A stretch of 64,000 nucleotides of DNA from Symsagittifera roscoffensis (Eukaryota; Xenacoelomorpha; Acoela; Convolutidae): NCBI RefSeq assembly GCF_963678635.1, contig NC_087065.1, positions 68,574,956-68,638,955 of the forward strand, in the 5' to 3' direction. Of the stretch, positions 33,396 through 45,506 are shown piece by piece. Under the pieces are notes generated by a model that saw only the letters and a list, made by a program, of their open reading frames with translations, searched no databases and was not told the origin of the DNA. Every line of letters begins with the position of its first letter. The first letter of the stretch is position 1. Made by a program: the position numbers and the translations under genes.

Positions 33396-35608
33396 TAGAC
33401 AGGTTCCTAGATGATCTTGAGAGCTTGAGACGAAGGAGTGACCCGGAAGAGGCCACCAACAGAAGAAACTTTAGCATCGCCTCAAAGTTCATTGATGGGG
33501 TAAAAAGTGATGACTCGAGAACAATGTTAGCAACAAACTATACATTGTCGAAAGACAGTGCACCGACTCCAGAAGAGATGAGACAGAAGTCGAGAGAGTA
33601 CATGCTAATGAAGCCCAAGAAGTACTCATATTCAGATAACAGGAATATGCAAGGGGGGAGCCAACCACAAAGGTCGTCATGGTACAAGCCTAGAGATGAC
33701 GTGGACAAACGTAGATCATGCGCGAACTGCGGGTCAGCTGATCATCACGTGGCAGATTGCACAACATACAAGCAGGGCATGAAGAGTCTGGGGTACGCAC
33801 CAGATGAGGAGGACATGAGCCAGATGGAAGAACACGAGTACTATAGTGGCTTAATCATCAAGATAGGTGCAAGATGCTTCTTCTGCAATCAGGAGGGGCA
33901 CTTTAGGATGGATTGTCCTTTGTTTTGGGAGGCGGTCAAGAGCCAGAGTCACCCCAAACATAAATTGGCATTAGCGGCGGTGCAGAATCAGCGAAATAGA
34001 CAAACCGAGTTTGAAGCAAAAAACTTAGAAGCACCGAGTACGGAACTGCCAACGAAGACAGTGAAGGCGGTAACGCAGGCTAACAATGCGATAGAGGCCA
34101 CGGCCAAGAACGCCCTAGAGATAGATTATGAGAAAGCGGCAAAAGAGGCGATCAACAAGGTGAAACAGGACCTAGCAACGAAGGAAATAGAGCAAAGGTT
34201 GAAGCAAGAAATCGACAGACAGAGATTGAATGAGACGCTAAGTTGCTTGGTGCCAGTGCCAGAAGCTGTAGCAGGGTCGACAAAGAGTGGAAATTGCAAC
34301 ACTCTGAAAATGGTGACAGGAAAGACATTTGGCATAACGAAAATCGGAGCCAGGATAATGTCGATAATCACTCTAGGTGGACATGAAGTGACAAGGAACT
34401 TAAGTGAACCCAGCGACCAGATAGTAATGCACATTGACGTATACGGAGATTACTTGAGTGCGATAAGCCCACAGACGACATCTAGAGCCTTGAGGGTGCT
34501 ACTCACGAGAGCTGGCAGCAAGTCGATCCGTGTGGACAACAGATACACAGAAGCTTATGGTCCACATGAGGTGATGCTGAATATAGATGGGATTAACATC
34601 TACACGAAAACAATGATAACATGTGATGAAGATCTAGTGGGACAGATCTACGTGGGCAGAAAAGAATTAAAGGTGAGATCAATTGGACACTGTGCCATGC
34701 TGGAGGAAGATGCAATGCACATTGGGACAGAGGCAGACGTATCAGCACACGTGCTTGACATAAGTGGCAAGAAGACTCACTTGCGTGGGTTACTCGATAC
34801 TGGTGCGGTCTTGAGTGTAATACCAATCGAAACTTGGGAGCGAATGGGCTTCAAAAAAGATGACTTGATAGACTCGAGAATACGGTTGTCAGCTGCTAAC
34901 AAAGGGGCGCTGCGGGTGCTAGGCAGAACACCAATAATAGACCTAAATCTGGGGGAACGCAATCTGTGGTTGAGCTTTCTTGTAGTAGAAAACCTAGATG
35001 AGTCTGACCAATTCATTTTAGGCAGGGACTTCATCAGGAACTTCGACGTAACAATTGATTTAAACAATGCAATGTTCAGGATAAGGAACCCGGATAGGAG
35101 GAACGCAATTAAACCGGTAAATTTAATAATAGCGAATGAAAATAAAGCAACGGTATTCTTGAGTAGGAGGGTGACGCTAAAGGCAAACGAAGCGGCAATC
35201 GTAAGCTTGCGAATGAAAAATTACAGTGAACTAAGTGACAACAAGCAATGCATAGTCCCGAATCCTAATAGTCAAAGTGCTGCTGTTTTAGGAAGATCCT
35301 TCTCGATAACCAAGAGCGGTCTCTGCGTCAGTTTCTTATTGAATACTCTTGATATACCCATCACGATACAGAGGGGGAGGAAGCTGGGATATGCTTTACC
35401 TGTTGAAACTCGATATGAAATGACTGAAAATTCAAAACAAAATGAAGTTGTTGATTGTCCCAATCATAGGGACAAAATTTGTATCTTGAGACCATTGAAG
35501 AAAATAAAAGGTTCAGCAGGTCTTGTGAAATCACTTAAGTCAGAGACGGACGATGGGCTATCGAGCTGTTCGAACTTTCCGGAACGGCCCACACTAGATG
35601 AAATGTAA
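33392..35608 (+). pseudogene. Gag-Pro: zinc knuckles and aspartic protease, copy B
   Basis: The longest unbroken pol-side frame of copy B (738 codons). It contains the capsid tail, two CX2CX4HX4C knuckles (near 33717-33760 and 33870-33915), a Lys/Glu-rich helix, the protease motif LLDTGAVLSVIP near 34790 and the ILGRDFIRNF segment. TAA at 35606-35608 replaces a Gln codon of copy A; the same frame continues beyond it toward RT. Confidence 0.9.
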
Positions 35609-37179
35609 AGTGATAAACCGGTCCTGCCGGAGATCGAACACTTAAGGGGCAAGTTGACGGACGAACAGCTCGAAGCCATCAAGGACGTACTAGAGTGGAA
35701 CGAGGAAGTTTTTTCGAGACATAAGGCAGACATCGGGTGTTGTAATTTTGTTGAGCATGAAATAGAACTTGAAGAGAATGCGGTACCACACAGGGAGGGG
35801 GCGAGGCGAATGACCCCCCACAAATCAGAGGCATGTAGGAAAGAAATAGAGACATTACTAGAGTATGACATGATAGAACCATCCAAGTCACCGTGGGCGT
35901 GTGGAGTAGTGATGGCCAAAAAAAAGGCGACCAATTGAGGTTTTGCTGTGACTTTCGGTATCTGAACTCCGTCACGGTGAAGGATGCCTATCCCATACCT
36001 AGGATTGACGAGAGCCTCTCGAAGTTAGGTGACGCAAAATTTTTTACAACTCTTGATTTAGGTTCGGCGTTCTGGCAAGTCCCGCTGAGGAAGCAAGACA
36101 GGGAGAAAACAGGGTTCGCTTGCGAGTTGGGGCTGTTTCAATGGAAACGGATGCCGTTTGGTCTTTGCAATGCCACAGCCACGTTTCAACGGTTGATGGC
36201 ACATGCACTGATAGGAGTGACAAAGAAGTACGGCAATCTGATAATGTGCTATGTGGATGACGGGGTAATAGGGACGCCCACACTAGAAGACCATATCGAG
36301 CGACTGGACGAGGTGTTTGCATGTATGAAGAGGTCGGGGCTAAAGTGTAAACCTTCAAAGTGCGAGATACTCAAGGATTCGATAAAAATAATTGGGCAGA
36401 ATGGTGGACAGGCACGGCATCAGACCGGATCCAGATGCAGTGGAAGCAATTCTTACTTGAAAATCGCCAAAAACGGAACATCAGTTGATGAGTTGCCTGG
36501 GTTTTGCGAACTACTACAGGGAATTCATCAAGGGCTATGCGGACAAGGTATACCCAATGCAACAGTTAATGAGACACAAAGGCAAGAAGTTCACGTGGAA
36601 CAACGCAGCAGAAGAATCATTCCAGAGAAAAAAAAAGAGTTGTGCGAGGCACCGGTGTTGGGGATGCCAACGGAAAAAGGGATGTACGTGTTGGATACGG
36701 ACGCGTCAGTAGTCGCGATTTCTGGTATTCTCCATCAAGAACAAGAATGGAACGGGAAGACAGTCATAAGACCAATAGCATACGGAAGCAAAGTCTTAAG
36801 TGACACAGAAATGAAGTACGGGGCGCCGAAAGCAGAGATGTTCGCGGTAGTTACTTTTGTCGAGAAATACAGAGCATATTTAGGCAGTGAACCGTTTAAG
36901 CTGCGGGTCCACAACAGGGCACTCAGCTGGCTGAAGACGTACTCGATGGACCAGAGCTACATTGGGAGATGGATAGTTCGCTTGGATGGTTACAACATGA
37001 TAATTGAGCATAGAACAAGGGACAAACATCAGAATGCCGATAGCTTGATTAAGAAGACGGAGTTCTACGTGAGTACGAGAGGCAGGAACAGAGGGAGGCG
37101 GACAGGCCCGAGATTAAAGATGGCTCCTCCTTCATGGACAAAGAAACGTATGACAGTCTCCCACTCACGAGATGGCTAG
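35609..37179 (+). pseudogene. Pol reverse transcriptase and RNase H, copy B
   Basis: The first part (35654-35938) carries DMIEPSKSPWACGVV. A lost base in a run of A at about 35922 moves the reading to 35893-37179, with LDLGSAFWQVPL, FGLCNATATF and the active site YVDD. Between about 36385 and 36635 the frame is locally shifted (the thumb motif FANYYREF is in another frame) and then returns for RNase H, with LDTDAS and KAEMFAVV. Copy B keeps about 105 bp of thumb/connection missing from copy A. One active-site neighbour differs from copy A (YVDDG versus YVDDV). Confidence 0.88.
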
Positions 37180-37631
37180 ACAAGTCAGCCAAACCGATAG
37201 AGGATTATCCCGAATTACCGGAAGAGCCCCAAAAGAAAACGATCTTGAAGAAGAAACGAGGGATACCGATAGAGATAATGCTCAAGTCAAAAATCGTGAG
37301 AGAGACGCTCAAGGCAAAATGTTATGATCTCAACCAGGTGGAAACGGGAGATACTCAGGTAGATGAAGACTTGTGGAGGTTACTTGAGAAATTGGCAGTT
37401 GATAAACCGGTGAACGTAGGAAAAAATACAGGAGGAACCGGAAGTCACAATACTGCGAAGGAGTGATTCAGTTGGCATTGCAGACCCTCCAAGAGGAAGC
37501 GGTATTGATGGCAAAGAAGTCGTGCGGTCACTGGTTGACAAAATCCCTGATAACATACTTGAGCGGACTCAGGTTAGGAAGAAGAAAGAGGCGTTTAAGG
37601 AAGAAGCTGAACACCTGGGACTAGGTCAAGA

Positions 37632-37643
37632 GTCCGGGGAGTG
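37632..37643 (+). promoter_or_regulatory. internal PPT-like tract 1 in integrase linker, copy B
   Basis: GTCCGGGGAGTG, matching 17153-17164 of copy A and close to the tract beside the 3' LTR. Confidence 0.3.
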
Positions 37644-37685
37644 GTCCATGTCCACGGAAGAAGAAGAAACCGGAGAAGAGAAATT

Positions 37686-37697
37686 GTCCGGGGAGTG
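37686..37697 (+). promoter_or_regulatory. internal PPT-like tract 2 in integrase linker, copy B
   Basis: GTCCGGGGAGTG, matching 17099-17110 of copy A. Confidence 0.3.
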
Positions 37698-39719
37698 TGA
37701 AGAATGGGATGAAGATTCGGAAAAGAGCAGCGATGATCAGGATAGTCTATGCATGATACTAGCAGAGGAGAAGATGAGACACCGCGATAGGGAGCTACAA
37801 ACAGATCCCTCCTCAGGAAAGTACAACTTGGATGAACAAGAAGTACAAGGAGGTGAAGAACTTGAGGAAATTGCGGTATCGAGGAAACCATTCAGGGAAC
37901 TATCATGCAACTCAAATGTCAGAACAAATCTGGTGCCAGAAGATGATATGAAGATCTTGAAGAGGATGATATGCGTGAAGTTGAATGATGACATCCACAA
38001 CCCTTGGGAAATGAATGGACAGATCATGGCATTAAAGGAACATGTCAAAGCGAGATATAGGCTGTCGGATCTGATAAGAGCCCAAAAGAATGACAAGATG
38101 ACAAGTAACCTCTCCAAATGGATCCGGACGGGGTCCAATGAGAAAGGGGAACTTGAAGAAGACAGCTACAAGATGTTGAGCCAGTTCTACAAAGAAAAGA
38201 AGGATTTACTCTATCAAACAGCTGACGGGGTGGTAGCGTGCAAGAGAAAAGATGAGGAGAAGATATTACACAAGCACAACCTCATCATATTACCACAATT
38301 GTATCAGACGAAGGTGTTATTCAGATCGCACGATCAGATGGGGCACCAGGGGATAGACAAAGTGCAACAGAGAATACTTCACAGGTTTGATTGACCAGGA
38401 TTGAGGAAAGCTTGCGAGAGATGGGTGAATGCATGCCTGGCATGCCTGCAGGTAAAAGACCCAAGGAAGATGAAGTTCCCACTCAAGTCCGTTGAGAGCT
38501 GGGAGTTCAACGAGGTGGTGCAGATAGACCATCAAAAGATCTGCATGACGGAGTCGGGATATAACCAGATACTGGTTATAATAGATCACTTCACAAAGTT
38601 GGCAGAAGCAGTTCCGTGTCAGACAGCCTCAGCAGAGGAGACTTGTTACCACCTCATAACGCATTGGATATCACGATACGGCTGTCCAATGACTTTTCAG
38701 TCAGACAACGGCAAAGCCTTTGTAGGAGACTTGACAAAAGAGTTGATGAGGAGGTCGCACATTGCTCAACCACACTCGACAACGTACCATCCCTAGACCA
38801 ACGGGCTGGTAGAGAGACAGAATAGAACGTTGGTCAATATGTTGAGGGTATACTGCTCAAGATACATGACGGACTGGGATAAATATCTGCCGCAAGTCGT
38901 ACGGGCCTACAACAGTACGCAACACTCAACAACGGGCATCAGTCATTTCATGATGTTGACGGGCAGGGAGAGAGCAATGCCCCTGACATTCTTTTACCCG
39001 GAATACGAAGGGAAGAGGACGTCGCCACAAGCTTACGTGAAAGAAGCGATCAGGAGATAGCAGGAACTAAACGAACTCTGCAGGAGGAACACTGCGCAGG
39101 CACAAATGAGACAGCGCAATAAATATGACGAAATGATATTACAAGCAAAACCATATGAAGTGGGCCAGTACGTGTGGGTCTTCCAGAATGTCATACCGCC
39201 CAAAGGGACAAAGAAACTACTTAAGAAATGGAGAGGACCATTCATGATAACGGAAATACATCAACAAGGACAGTTCTACCGCTTGAGTACGGGGAGAGCA
39301 GCACATTATGAAAATCTGAAGACTCACGTCCCATCCCCAGAGGACTGGTGTTTACCACAAGACATGGAGGGACTAGAGTACCTACTGGTGGAGACAGCGT
39401 GTGAAGTGAACGAAAGAGGCACCAGAGAGAAAAATGATGAAACGAGAACTTGAGTTTGGATGATAATGAAAAGATAGAAGCGTATTCTGAGGCGGAATCT
39501 TTTGTGGAAGAAGACTGGAACGATCCGGAGCAAGGTGAGGTGCCGAAGTGGGCAAAACCAGACTTATCAATACCAGCGGGGACAAAGGGTGGCAATCGTA
39601 ACCGCACGGGCTTGAGGTACAACAGATACGGGGACGATTTCCTGATATATAAGATACAGCCCGATGACTTAAGCAAAGAGCTACTAAGTGTGGACGAACT
39701 GGCAGCCGATGATGAATGA

Positions 39720-40033
39720 CAAATTATCAATGATAATGAACAGTAATCACAGGAAGACTACTCGACACCAGAATGGGAGACGAATTTGGAACAGAGCGAG
39801 ATAGAGAGGAGGGAGAATACGAACTTGAGGATATTAGAATGGATGCGCGATGTCAAGAACGGAAGCGGCGAAGGACAAAGCAAACAATAAGTTGACGTAT
39901 CAGCGGGAAAGCACATGAAAACGGAGGATCCCCTCTTCGGCTGGACTGCAACAGACAGGCCGCTCGAGATTCCACCAGATAATTTAGACCCAGCACCATC
40001 GACGGGGACGTCGATAAATATTTTGTCCGGGGA
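39720..40033 (+). pseudogene. Pol tail between integrase and macro-like region, copy B
   Basis: Decayed coding sequence matching 15150-14820 of copy A (EQSEIERRENTN, EDPLFGWTATD). It contains several stops here. In copy A the same stretch runs open into the macro-like frame; copy B has lost one T near 40020, which shifts the junction. Confidence 0.6.
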
Positions 40034-40036
40034 GTG
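40025..40036 (+). promoter_or_regulatory. internal PPT-like tract before macro-like region, copy B
   Basis: GTCCGGGGAGTG, the partner of 14814-14825. Here it is read in a different codon frame from the two tracts in the linker, so conservation is at the nucleotide level. Confidence 0.35.
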
Positions 40037-40639
40037 GGGGTAGGACTTACCCACACCGAAAATTTGATGATAAAGAAACTCAGGGAAGTGAGAGAAACGA
40101 GCGGACTGGAACTGGATGAGGAGGAGGCTGAGCCTACCATAGGACGGAATTTCAAAACAAAGTTTGAAATACCCAACGAATACTCGGAGAACATCCTGAT
40201 AACGGATAGCGACTTCATTCTGTCAGACAGGACTAGCGCAATCTGTATCACGGCGGACATGAGTTTCAAATCAAGACCGGAGGCTGACTTCAAAAGAGAG
40301 TATCAGAACGTGGAGTTTCTGTTTAGACAGAGACCGGGGCTGGGAGGAATGTCTGCGCTTCCACCATCAGTAGCACAAATCCCAGGCAAATACCTGTGCT
40401 TCTTGGTGACGAGGGTCAGTGAAAGGAACACGATCGATCCTGAACACGTGATGTTGGCACTAACGAGACTGCGGGACTTCATGATCGAAAGAAGAATAAC
40501 AGAGGTCTCAATGCCGGTCTACGACCCGAACAGGGGCAAACTGAGCCCAAGGGAACTATATGCTATCCTACACGTGGTCTTCGCAGAGACGGAGATAATG
40601 GTAGATCTGCACAAGAAATACTGCCTGAGTATCGCCTAA
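40034..40639 (+). CDS. macro-domain-like region, intact frame, copy B
   Basis: About 201 codons without a stop, unlike nearly every other coding block of copy B. It opens with GTG, not ATG; the first ATG is about 11 codons in (LMIKKL), and comparison with copy A suggests it was the C-terminal end of Pol. Macro-like features are ICITADMSFKSR, GLGGMSALP, KYLCFLVTRV, a helix with LALTRLRDFM and VSMP before the final helix. The family binds ADP-ribose and some members remove it from proteins; the TARG1 catalytic Asp position appears to be Gly here, so binding without hydrolysis is possible. The fold call rests on pattern only and could be wrong. Confidence 0.5.
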   Translation: MGVGLTHTENLMIKKLREVRETSGLELDEEEAEPTIGRNFKTKFEIPNEYSENILITDSDFILSDRTSAICITADMSFKSRPEADFKREYQNVEFLFRQRPGLGGMSALPPSVAQIPGKYLCFLVTRVSERNTIDPEHVMLALTRLRDFMIERRITEVSMPVYDPNRGKLSPRELYAILHVVFAETEIMVDLHKKYCLSIA

Positions 40640-41121
40640 GTCAGGTACATGGGGGTCTTGAGTTGGGCATAAAGGGATCTCAAGTCAGGTGTTGGGGTGC
40701 GGAACAGGTAAAATGATCTTAAAAGTGATTGGCATGACAAATAAATTTTAAATGATTGATGGTGCTAAAACATAAAATGAATCTGCATGCTCTTAGAAAA
40801 CTTCCAATTGAATTATTTTAGTAGAACGAAAAGAATAAGGTTTTAACTATAATGGCAAGGGGGGGTTTAGGTTAGGAAAATAGCATGTTAGTCTAAAAAT
40901 CAATTGTTATTTTCAGATTGATTTGGTAAAGTCAAATTGACTACCCAACTATACTCAATTGAAAAAGGAAGAAGTTCTTGAATGAACACACAGTTGAACA
41001 ACACTTGAAGAAGTTAATTCTCGAATCCTCAAGTTGGTACGCTAATTCTCAAGTGGTAAGGTAATTCTCAAGTGGTACGGTAATTCTCAAGTTGGTACGT
41101 GAGCAAGATCATCCAGAAATA
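40640..41121 (+). other. spacer before ORF3, copy B
   Basis: About 480 bp, AT-rich, matching 13769-14210 with many changes and no open frame. The last 70 bp (41036-41105) are three to four imperfect 19-20 bp repeats around TAATTCTCAAGTGGTACGG, which differ from the repeats at the same place in copy A. Confidence 0.65.
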
Positions 41122-42084
41122 ATGGCAGATCGATTTTGGAAGTCCATGCCCGCGGCTCTGAAGAGGCCCACGCTTGATGAGCTGTACAGACGCCTGAGGG
41201 ATCTGGACTACACCCAAGTGGATGAGAGAATGGCGGTGATGCTGAACGCCATCCTTCAATTGGAAGAGCAGGGCGAATGCCGGGAGTCTGCAACCGAAGC
41301 GGTTCTAATGGTCGGCTACACCACTGAAGGAATATCCAACCAAGAGCAAACCAGATGGCTGTCCTGGAATGTGGATGGAGGAGTGAGGGGATTCGACTTG
41401 GCGAGGAATCCTGGCTTGAGCAACAACACCGAGTATGGCGCAGGGGAGTTCCCACTACCGATCAGACCATCAGCAAGATCAGCGGGCCAGAGCACGAGTA
41501 AGACAACATCGATGACGCGAGCACAACAAACGGGAGAAGCGTATCCGGACCTCGGTACTCCGAAGAGAGAACTTGAGAGGACTCAGCGGGAGAGGAACAA
41601 GGCGAACCTTGACCGGGATCAAGCGAAGCTCGAGAGAGATCAGGAGAATCTGGAGAGAGATCAGGCGGTCGTCGAAAAGGACCAAGCACGGAGGGAACTT
41701 GATATGCTGAAGGCCGAGCATCAGCAAAAACAAAGGGTGCGGGAGAATGCCGCGAATTGTGAACAGCTGAAGTCGGAACTTGAGAGAATCCAGCAAAGAC
41801 AGCGCGAGCTCGATATGCAAAAGGGAGCCAGGCCCAAGGAGCGAATGGTTACCGGCTCAAGACCAGAGTCACGTATGGAGGTGGACGAAGCTCCCAGGTC
41901 GAAGGGATGGTTTAACCTTGACCGCGCGGCTCAGGAGCATATGAATGAGGGGTTGGGGGTATGGATACCGACTGAGTCAACCTCCTCCCTGCGTGGCCTA
42001 GAGACACAACCGATACGTCCACTGATGGACGTCGCACTGCCTGGGTATACCCCGAGTTCAACCCCGACAAGTGAGAAATCGTGA
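41122..42084 (+). pseudogene. ORF3 N-terminal coiled-coil segment, copy B
   Basis: Opens at ATG 41122 (MADRFWKSMP), the start shared with copy A, and stays open for 320 codons. A coiled coil of tandem heptads (KLERDQENLERDQ) spans about 41580-41820. A frameshift near 42068 moves the reading to the SGNH-containing frame. The short repeats of the spacer lie directly upstream. Confidence 0.78.
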
Positions 42085-44506
42085 GAGTCCAGCAAGAGTG
42101 GAGCTACCCCCGACGTGGAGGGAGCAACCGATCAGGAGTTTGGTAATCTCAAGCTACAAGAAGAACACGGAGGGCAGGTACCACAGGCACAATCGCATGG
42201 ATTGGAGCACGGCACAAAGAGTCAGGAGGCATTGCTTCCATGACGCGGCTTGGGTGGAATACCTTACGCAGCCACGTGTACCAGAAGGTGTTGTCCATCT
42301 AATCATAGAGGACAGCCTGCTGCGGGTGCTGACCCGGATTCAATCACATTGGCAAACGGGGATCTTGAGTTTCGCTGGAGCTGCGATGCCACAGATATTG
42401 GCATCACTTGAGGTGCTAGGGATGGCAATAGTATATACAGTGACTCTAATGATCGGGACGAATGACGTGTCCAGGGGGGAGTCAAGGAAGGTGATGAGGC
42501 TACATGACAAGATGAGCTGCATCCTTGAGGAATTGCGGATTCAGATGGACCCTGCCATTCTCACGGTGTGTACCATTCCCTACAACATGAAGGCGGACCA
42601 ACACGCGATGGAAATGAATACGAAGGTGCGAAACCTGAACGAAGTGATCAGGCAAATACATCAAAGGAGTGTCCTTTCTGTTGGATTGCTGGACGTAGCC
42701 GAACAGATGGAGCAATCTGTTTTCCCCGACGATGCATCCTCAGACGGGATCCACTTTGACAGGCCTAGGAGAGTGGAATGGTTGAATGATGTCTTCCAAA
42801 GGCACATAAGCGCGTTGGAGGCAGAATTGCTGGAGACGGCCCAATTCACATTCGGACCACCTCCAAATCCACCTTTCCTCACCTCAAGAACTTTATCCAG
42901 TCACCTGGGGGCGACGGCCGATTCTAGAGACAGCTCGAGGAGCAGCCGGACCAGATTACCAGCTGACGTACCGATGGAGGCCGAGGAGGCAACGTCATCA
43001 ACACGATCATCAGCAAGAATAATGGAGACGGCGGATCTGACTGGGATTCCCACAAAATCAGTCATGGGACCTATCAATTACAGGCCTATCAAGTTGCTGG
43101 GGAGTCCTGGACTCATAGTGGAGCCCCCCAAGCATCGAACGAGCATTGCCAGAATCAGGTTGGTAACTCCAGCGCAGTTGAGGGTGGTAGACAAACTATT
43201 GGATCCAAGAGAAATGGAATTGCCAGATGCCGCTTATGAAGGCACGAGGTTGGCGGACGACCCTAGATACGGGAAACCCTGCGGGAACACCCAATTGGCC
43301 AAGACCTTGGCAGTTTACGACAGAGCAGATCCAGCTTCTGCGACGGTGATCATCGTAGCGGGATCGGACTTTGGGGGAACGTTTCCCAAGTTGTTCTGGC
43401 CGGAGACATTGGTATACTCACTGCCAGGAGCCGAGCTGAATCAAATGTTAGCCTTGGTGGTAGCAATAAAATCGGAGATGCCTTGCGAGCCCGAGCTACT
43501 ACTGTTTGCGGGAATGAATGACCACCTGCATGCGACTGGGTTTCTTGAGCAGCTCAAGGGCGATGAACCGGCGCCGAAGAGAATCTGGGAAGCTATCCAG
43601 ACGTTATTTGCAGCGATGAATGAGGTACAGGAGAACGTTACCGCGCGGTTTGGATCTAAGACAAGAGTGGTGTTCACGACGTCCCCCGGGTACGCGAGCA
43701 TGCCTCCCGCTCTGCAGTTTGTGTATGCGGTCTTGATCTTAATAGCCGAGGGAAATGCATGGCGGATCCTGATGGCAGCTCCCAATCGGGAGATGGAACC
43801 GACGAACTTGAGGCTTCGCAGGTCAGAACTGGCGGCGGCGTGGGCGGATGTGTCCCACGCGTTGAGGGGCTTTTACGAGTTAGCCGATATCCTCATTGTG
43901 TTGGACGAGGTCCTCTTGCTGGAGATATCGAAATTCGTCAGACAACTCAAGTTCAGTCCGGTTTTAGGGGATGACCATCCAATAATAACTCACCTGACGG
44001 CCAGCTTGTGGTTTCGAAGCATGGACTTGACTATCACAAGCTCTACCAGTAAGTCGAGGGGACCGAGCAATGAAAGGAAGAACGTGGCTGCAACAGAGAA
44101 GCAACTGGAGTCGATAGTGTATCGATTGACGCAAGAAAGAGGCAGGTGGCCGTTCCTGACACCAAAGCTGGAAAACGCTTCGGAGAAGACAAAGGAGAAT
44201 GCCCCACCTCTTGTGAAGCAAATCTGGAGTTTTCTTGAGGAGCAGTTGGAAGTGGCCGAGAACAGGGAGATGACGGTGACCAGGTTCGTCACAACTGCAA
44301 AGGAGGTCACAATCGGAGGATTCTGGAGGGAGCACGCAAAGGGCGAGCTGAAGACGAGAAGGGATCACGAGATTCTTGAGTTCTTGAGTCCTTGTTGGGG
44401 AAAGGGGTTCATGGCTGGAGTGTTTGGTGCAAAGGAGACCATCTTTGGAGCCTTTGTACAAGAAATTCTGAGCATGCCCATCAGCCTGTTGTTGGCCTGT
44501 ACCTAG
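42071..44506 (+). pseudogene. ORF3 segment with two SGNH-like domains, copy B
   Basis: The open frame of 811 codons begins with GTG and continues ORF3. The first SGNH domain has IIEDSLL (S82; the usual Gly before Asp is Glu), IGTND (N131) and DGIHFD (D225, H228). About 270 bp of linker kept by copy A are deleted near 43010. A second SGNH-like domain follows: VAGSDF (S432), PGAELNQM, AGMNDH (N483), then a long helical region with no obvious DxxH. The last 150 residues enter the unknown part of ORF3. A frameshift near 44495 ends it. If active, the first domain would be an esterase or lipase; the substrate is unknown. Confidence 0.78.
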
Positions 44507-45506
44507 TTTACCCGAGGTACCTATTCAATATGGGTCCAGCGTACATGTTCAGTCGGGGTGTGGAAACACTCCGGATTGACGGGTATCTGGCACTGGTGCT
44601 CCTGATCCATGGTGAACTGGTGTCATTCCATCGACTAACGAAATATGGGGAGCCCCTGTCGATGGGGAAAACCCACCCGAGCATTGACACTTACTCATAT
44701 AAGTGTGCTGCAGGGCTAAAGACGCTGCTTGTGGAGTACCTCCTGATGCAGAACCGACACATGACCGGTGAGGAAAAGAATCCGAAGACGAGAGATGAAT
44801 GGAGGAAAGTGAATGGGGGCATGCCTCTGTTGACAGACCTGTGCCTGGCGATGAGATCGGACCCAATGGCAATAATCCGGGGGCCGGAGGAGGTCGTAAC
44901 CTGCATTTATGGGCCGGCCGTGACATACGCGTTTCCAGATCCTCTAGTGACGGCTTATCGCAACTCCGTGACACACTAGAGCCTCATAAGTGTACTGGAT
45001 GGGACGACGCTCAACTGGTGTCAACAAGAGGTGCTGAGGGCACAAATGAGTAACACGGTACTCTTCGGAAAAGTGAAAGATCAAGAGTTGATGGTGTACA
45101 ATTTCCGAGGGCAACTGCAGTGTAGGATGGGAGGTAAACGCGAAGGTCCCATCGAAACTTATCCCAAATTCTGGAACCTGAATCCCCTGACGGCGAGTGG
45201 TCAAGAGGTCTTGAGGATTCCCGCGTGGAAGAAGAGCTTCGAGTTGGTGAAAAGGGAGCTAGAGGCAATACTGGAGAAGGAAATCTTGCCAACATCCATT
45301 CCAGAGTTCCCAACGGTAAGGAGAATGACCCTGGAAATGAACAGTTCCCTGTTGGTCCCATCCCTGTTCGCGAGAGCAGCAGCGGAAGGGCAGCAGAGAG
45401 ATTCATCGATGGCTGGGATCCCCTATTCATCGGCTACACTGAAGCGGTCTATTTTCACATCTGTGACATAAAAATAAACTCCTGGACGACCAATCGAAGA
45501 AAATGA
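44500..45506 (+). pseudogene. ORF3 central unknown segment, copy B (part 1)
   Basis: Counterpart of 10150-9200 in copy A. It opens with YLVYPRYLFNMGPAYMF. A TAG at 44977-44979 replaces a Val codon, the frame goes on to about 45400, then shifts for FIDGWDPLF and stops at 45506. No family is recognised. Confidence 0.65.

Larger units (their letters stand above)
37180..39719 (+). pseudogene. Pol linker and integrase, copy B
   Basis: The charged linker (37134-37466, then 37522 on) leads into integrase. The zinc-binding part is in 37522-38394. TGA at 38395-38397 falls at a Trp codon of copy A; the core continues in 38401-38796 with VQIDHQ and QSDNGK. TAG at 38797 falls at a Gln codon just before the catalytic Glu region (LVER near 38812), and another TAG at 39058-39060 also replaces Gln. 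The GPY/F-like module (WRGPFMI) is at 39106-39453 and an acidic tail follows. All DDE residues can be found, but split by stops. Confidence 0.88.

Noticed and set aside
35606-39060. Reassigned stop codons (TAG/TAA read as Gln)
   Set aside because: Several stops do fall at Gln codons, but others fall at Trp, Tyr, Val, Arg and Glu codons and frameshifts are common, so ordinary decay explains them. The intact LINE uses TAA as a stop.
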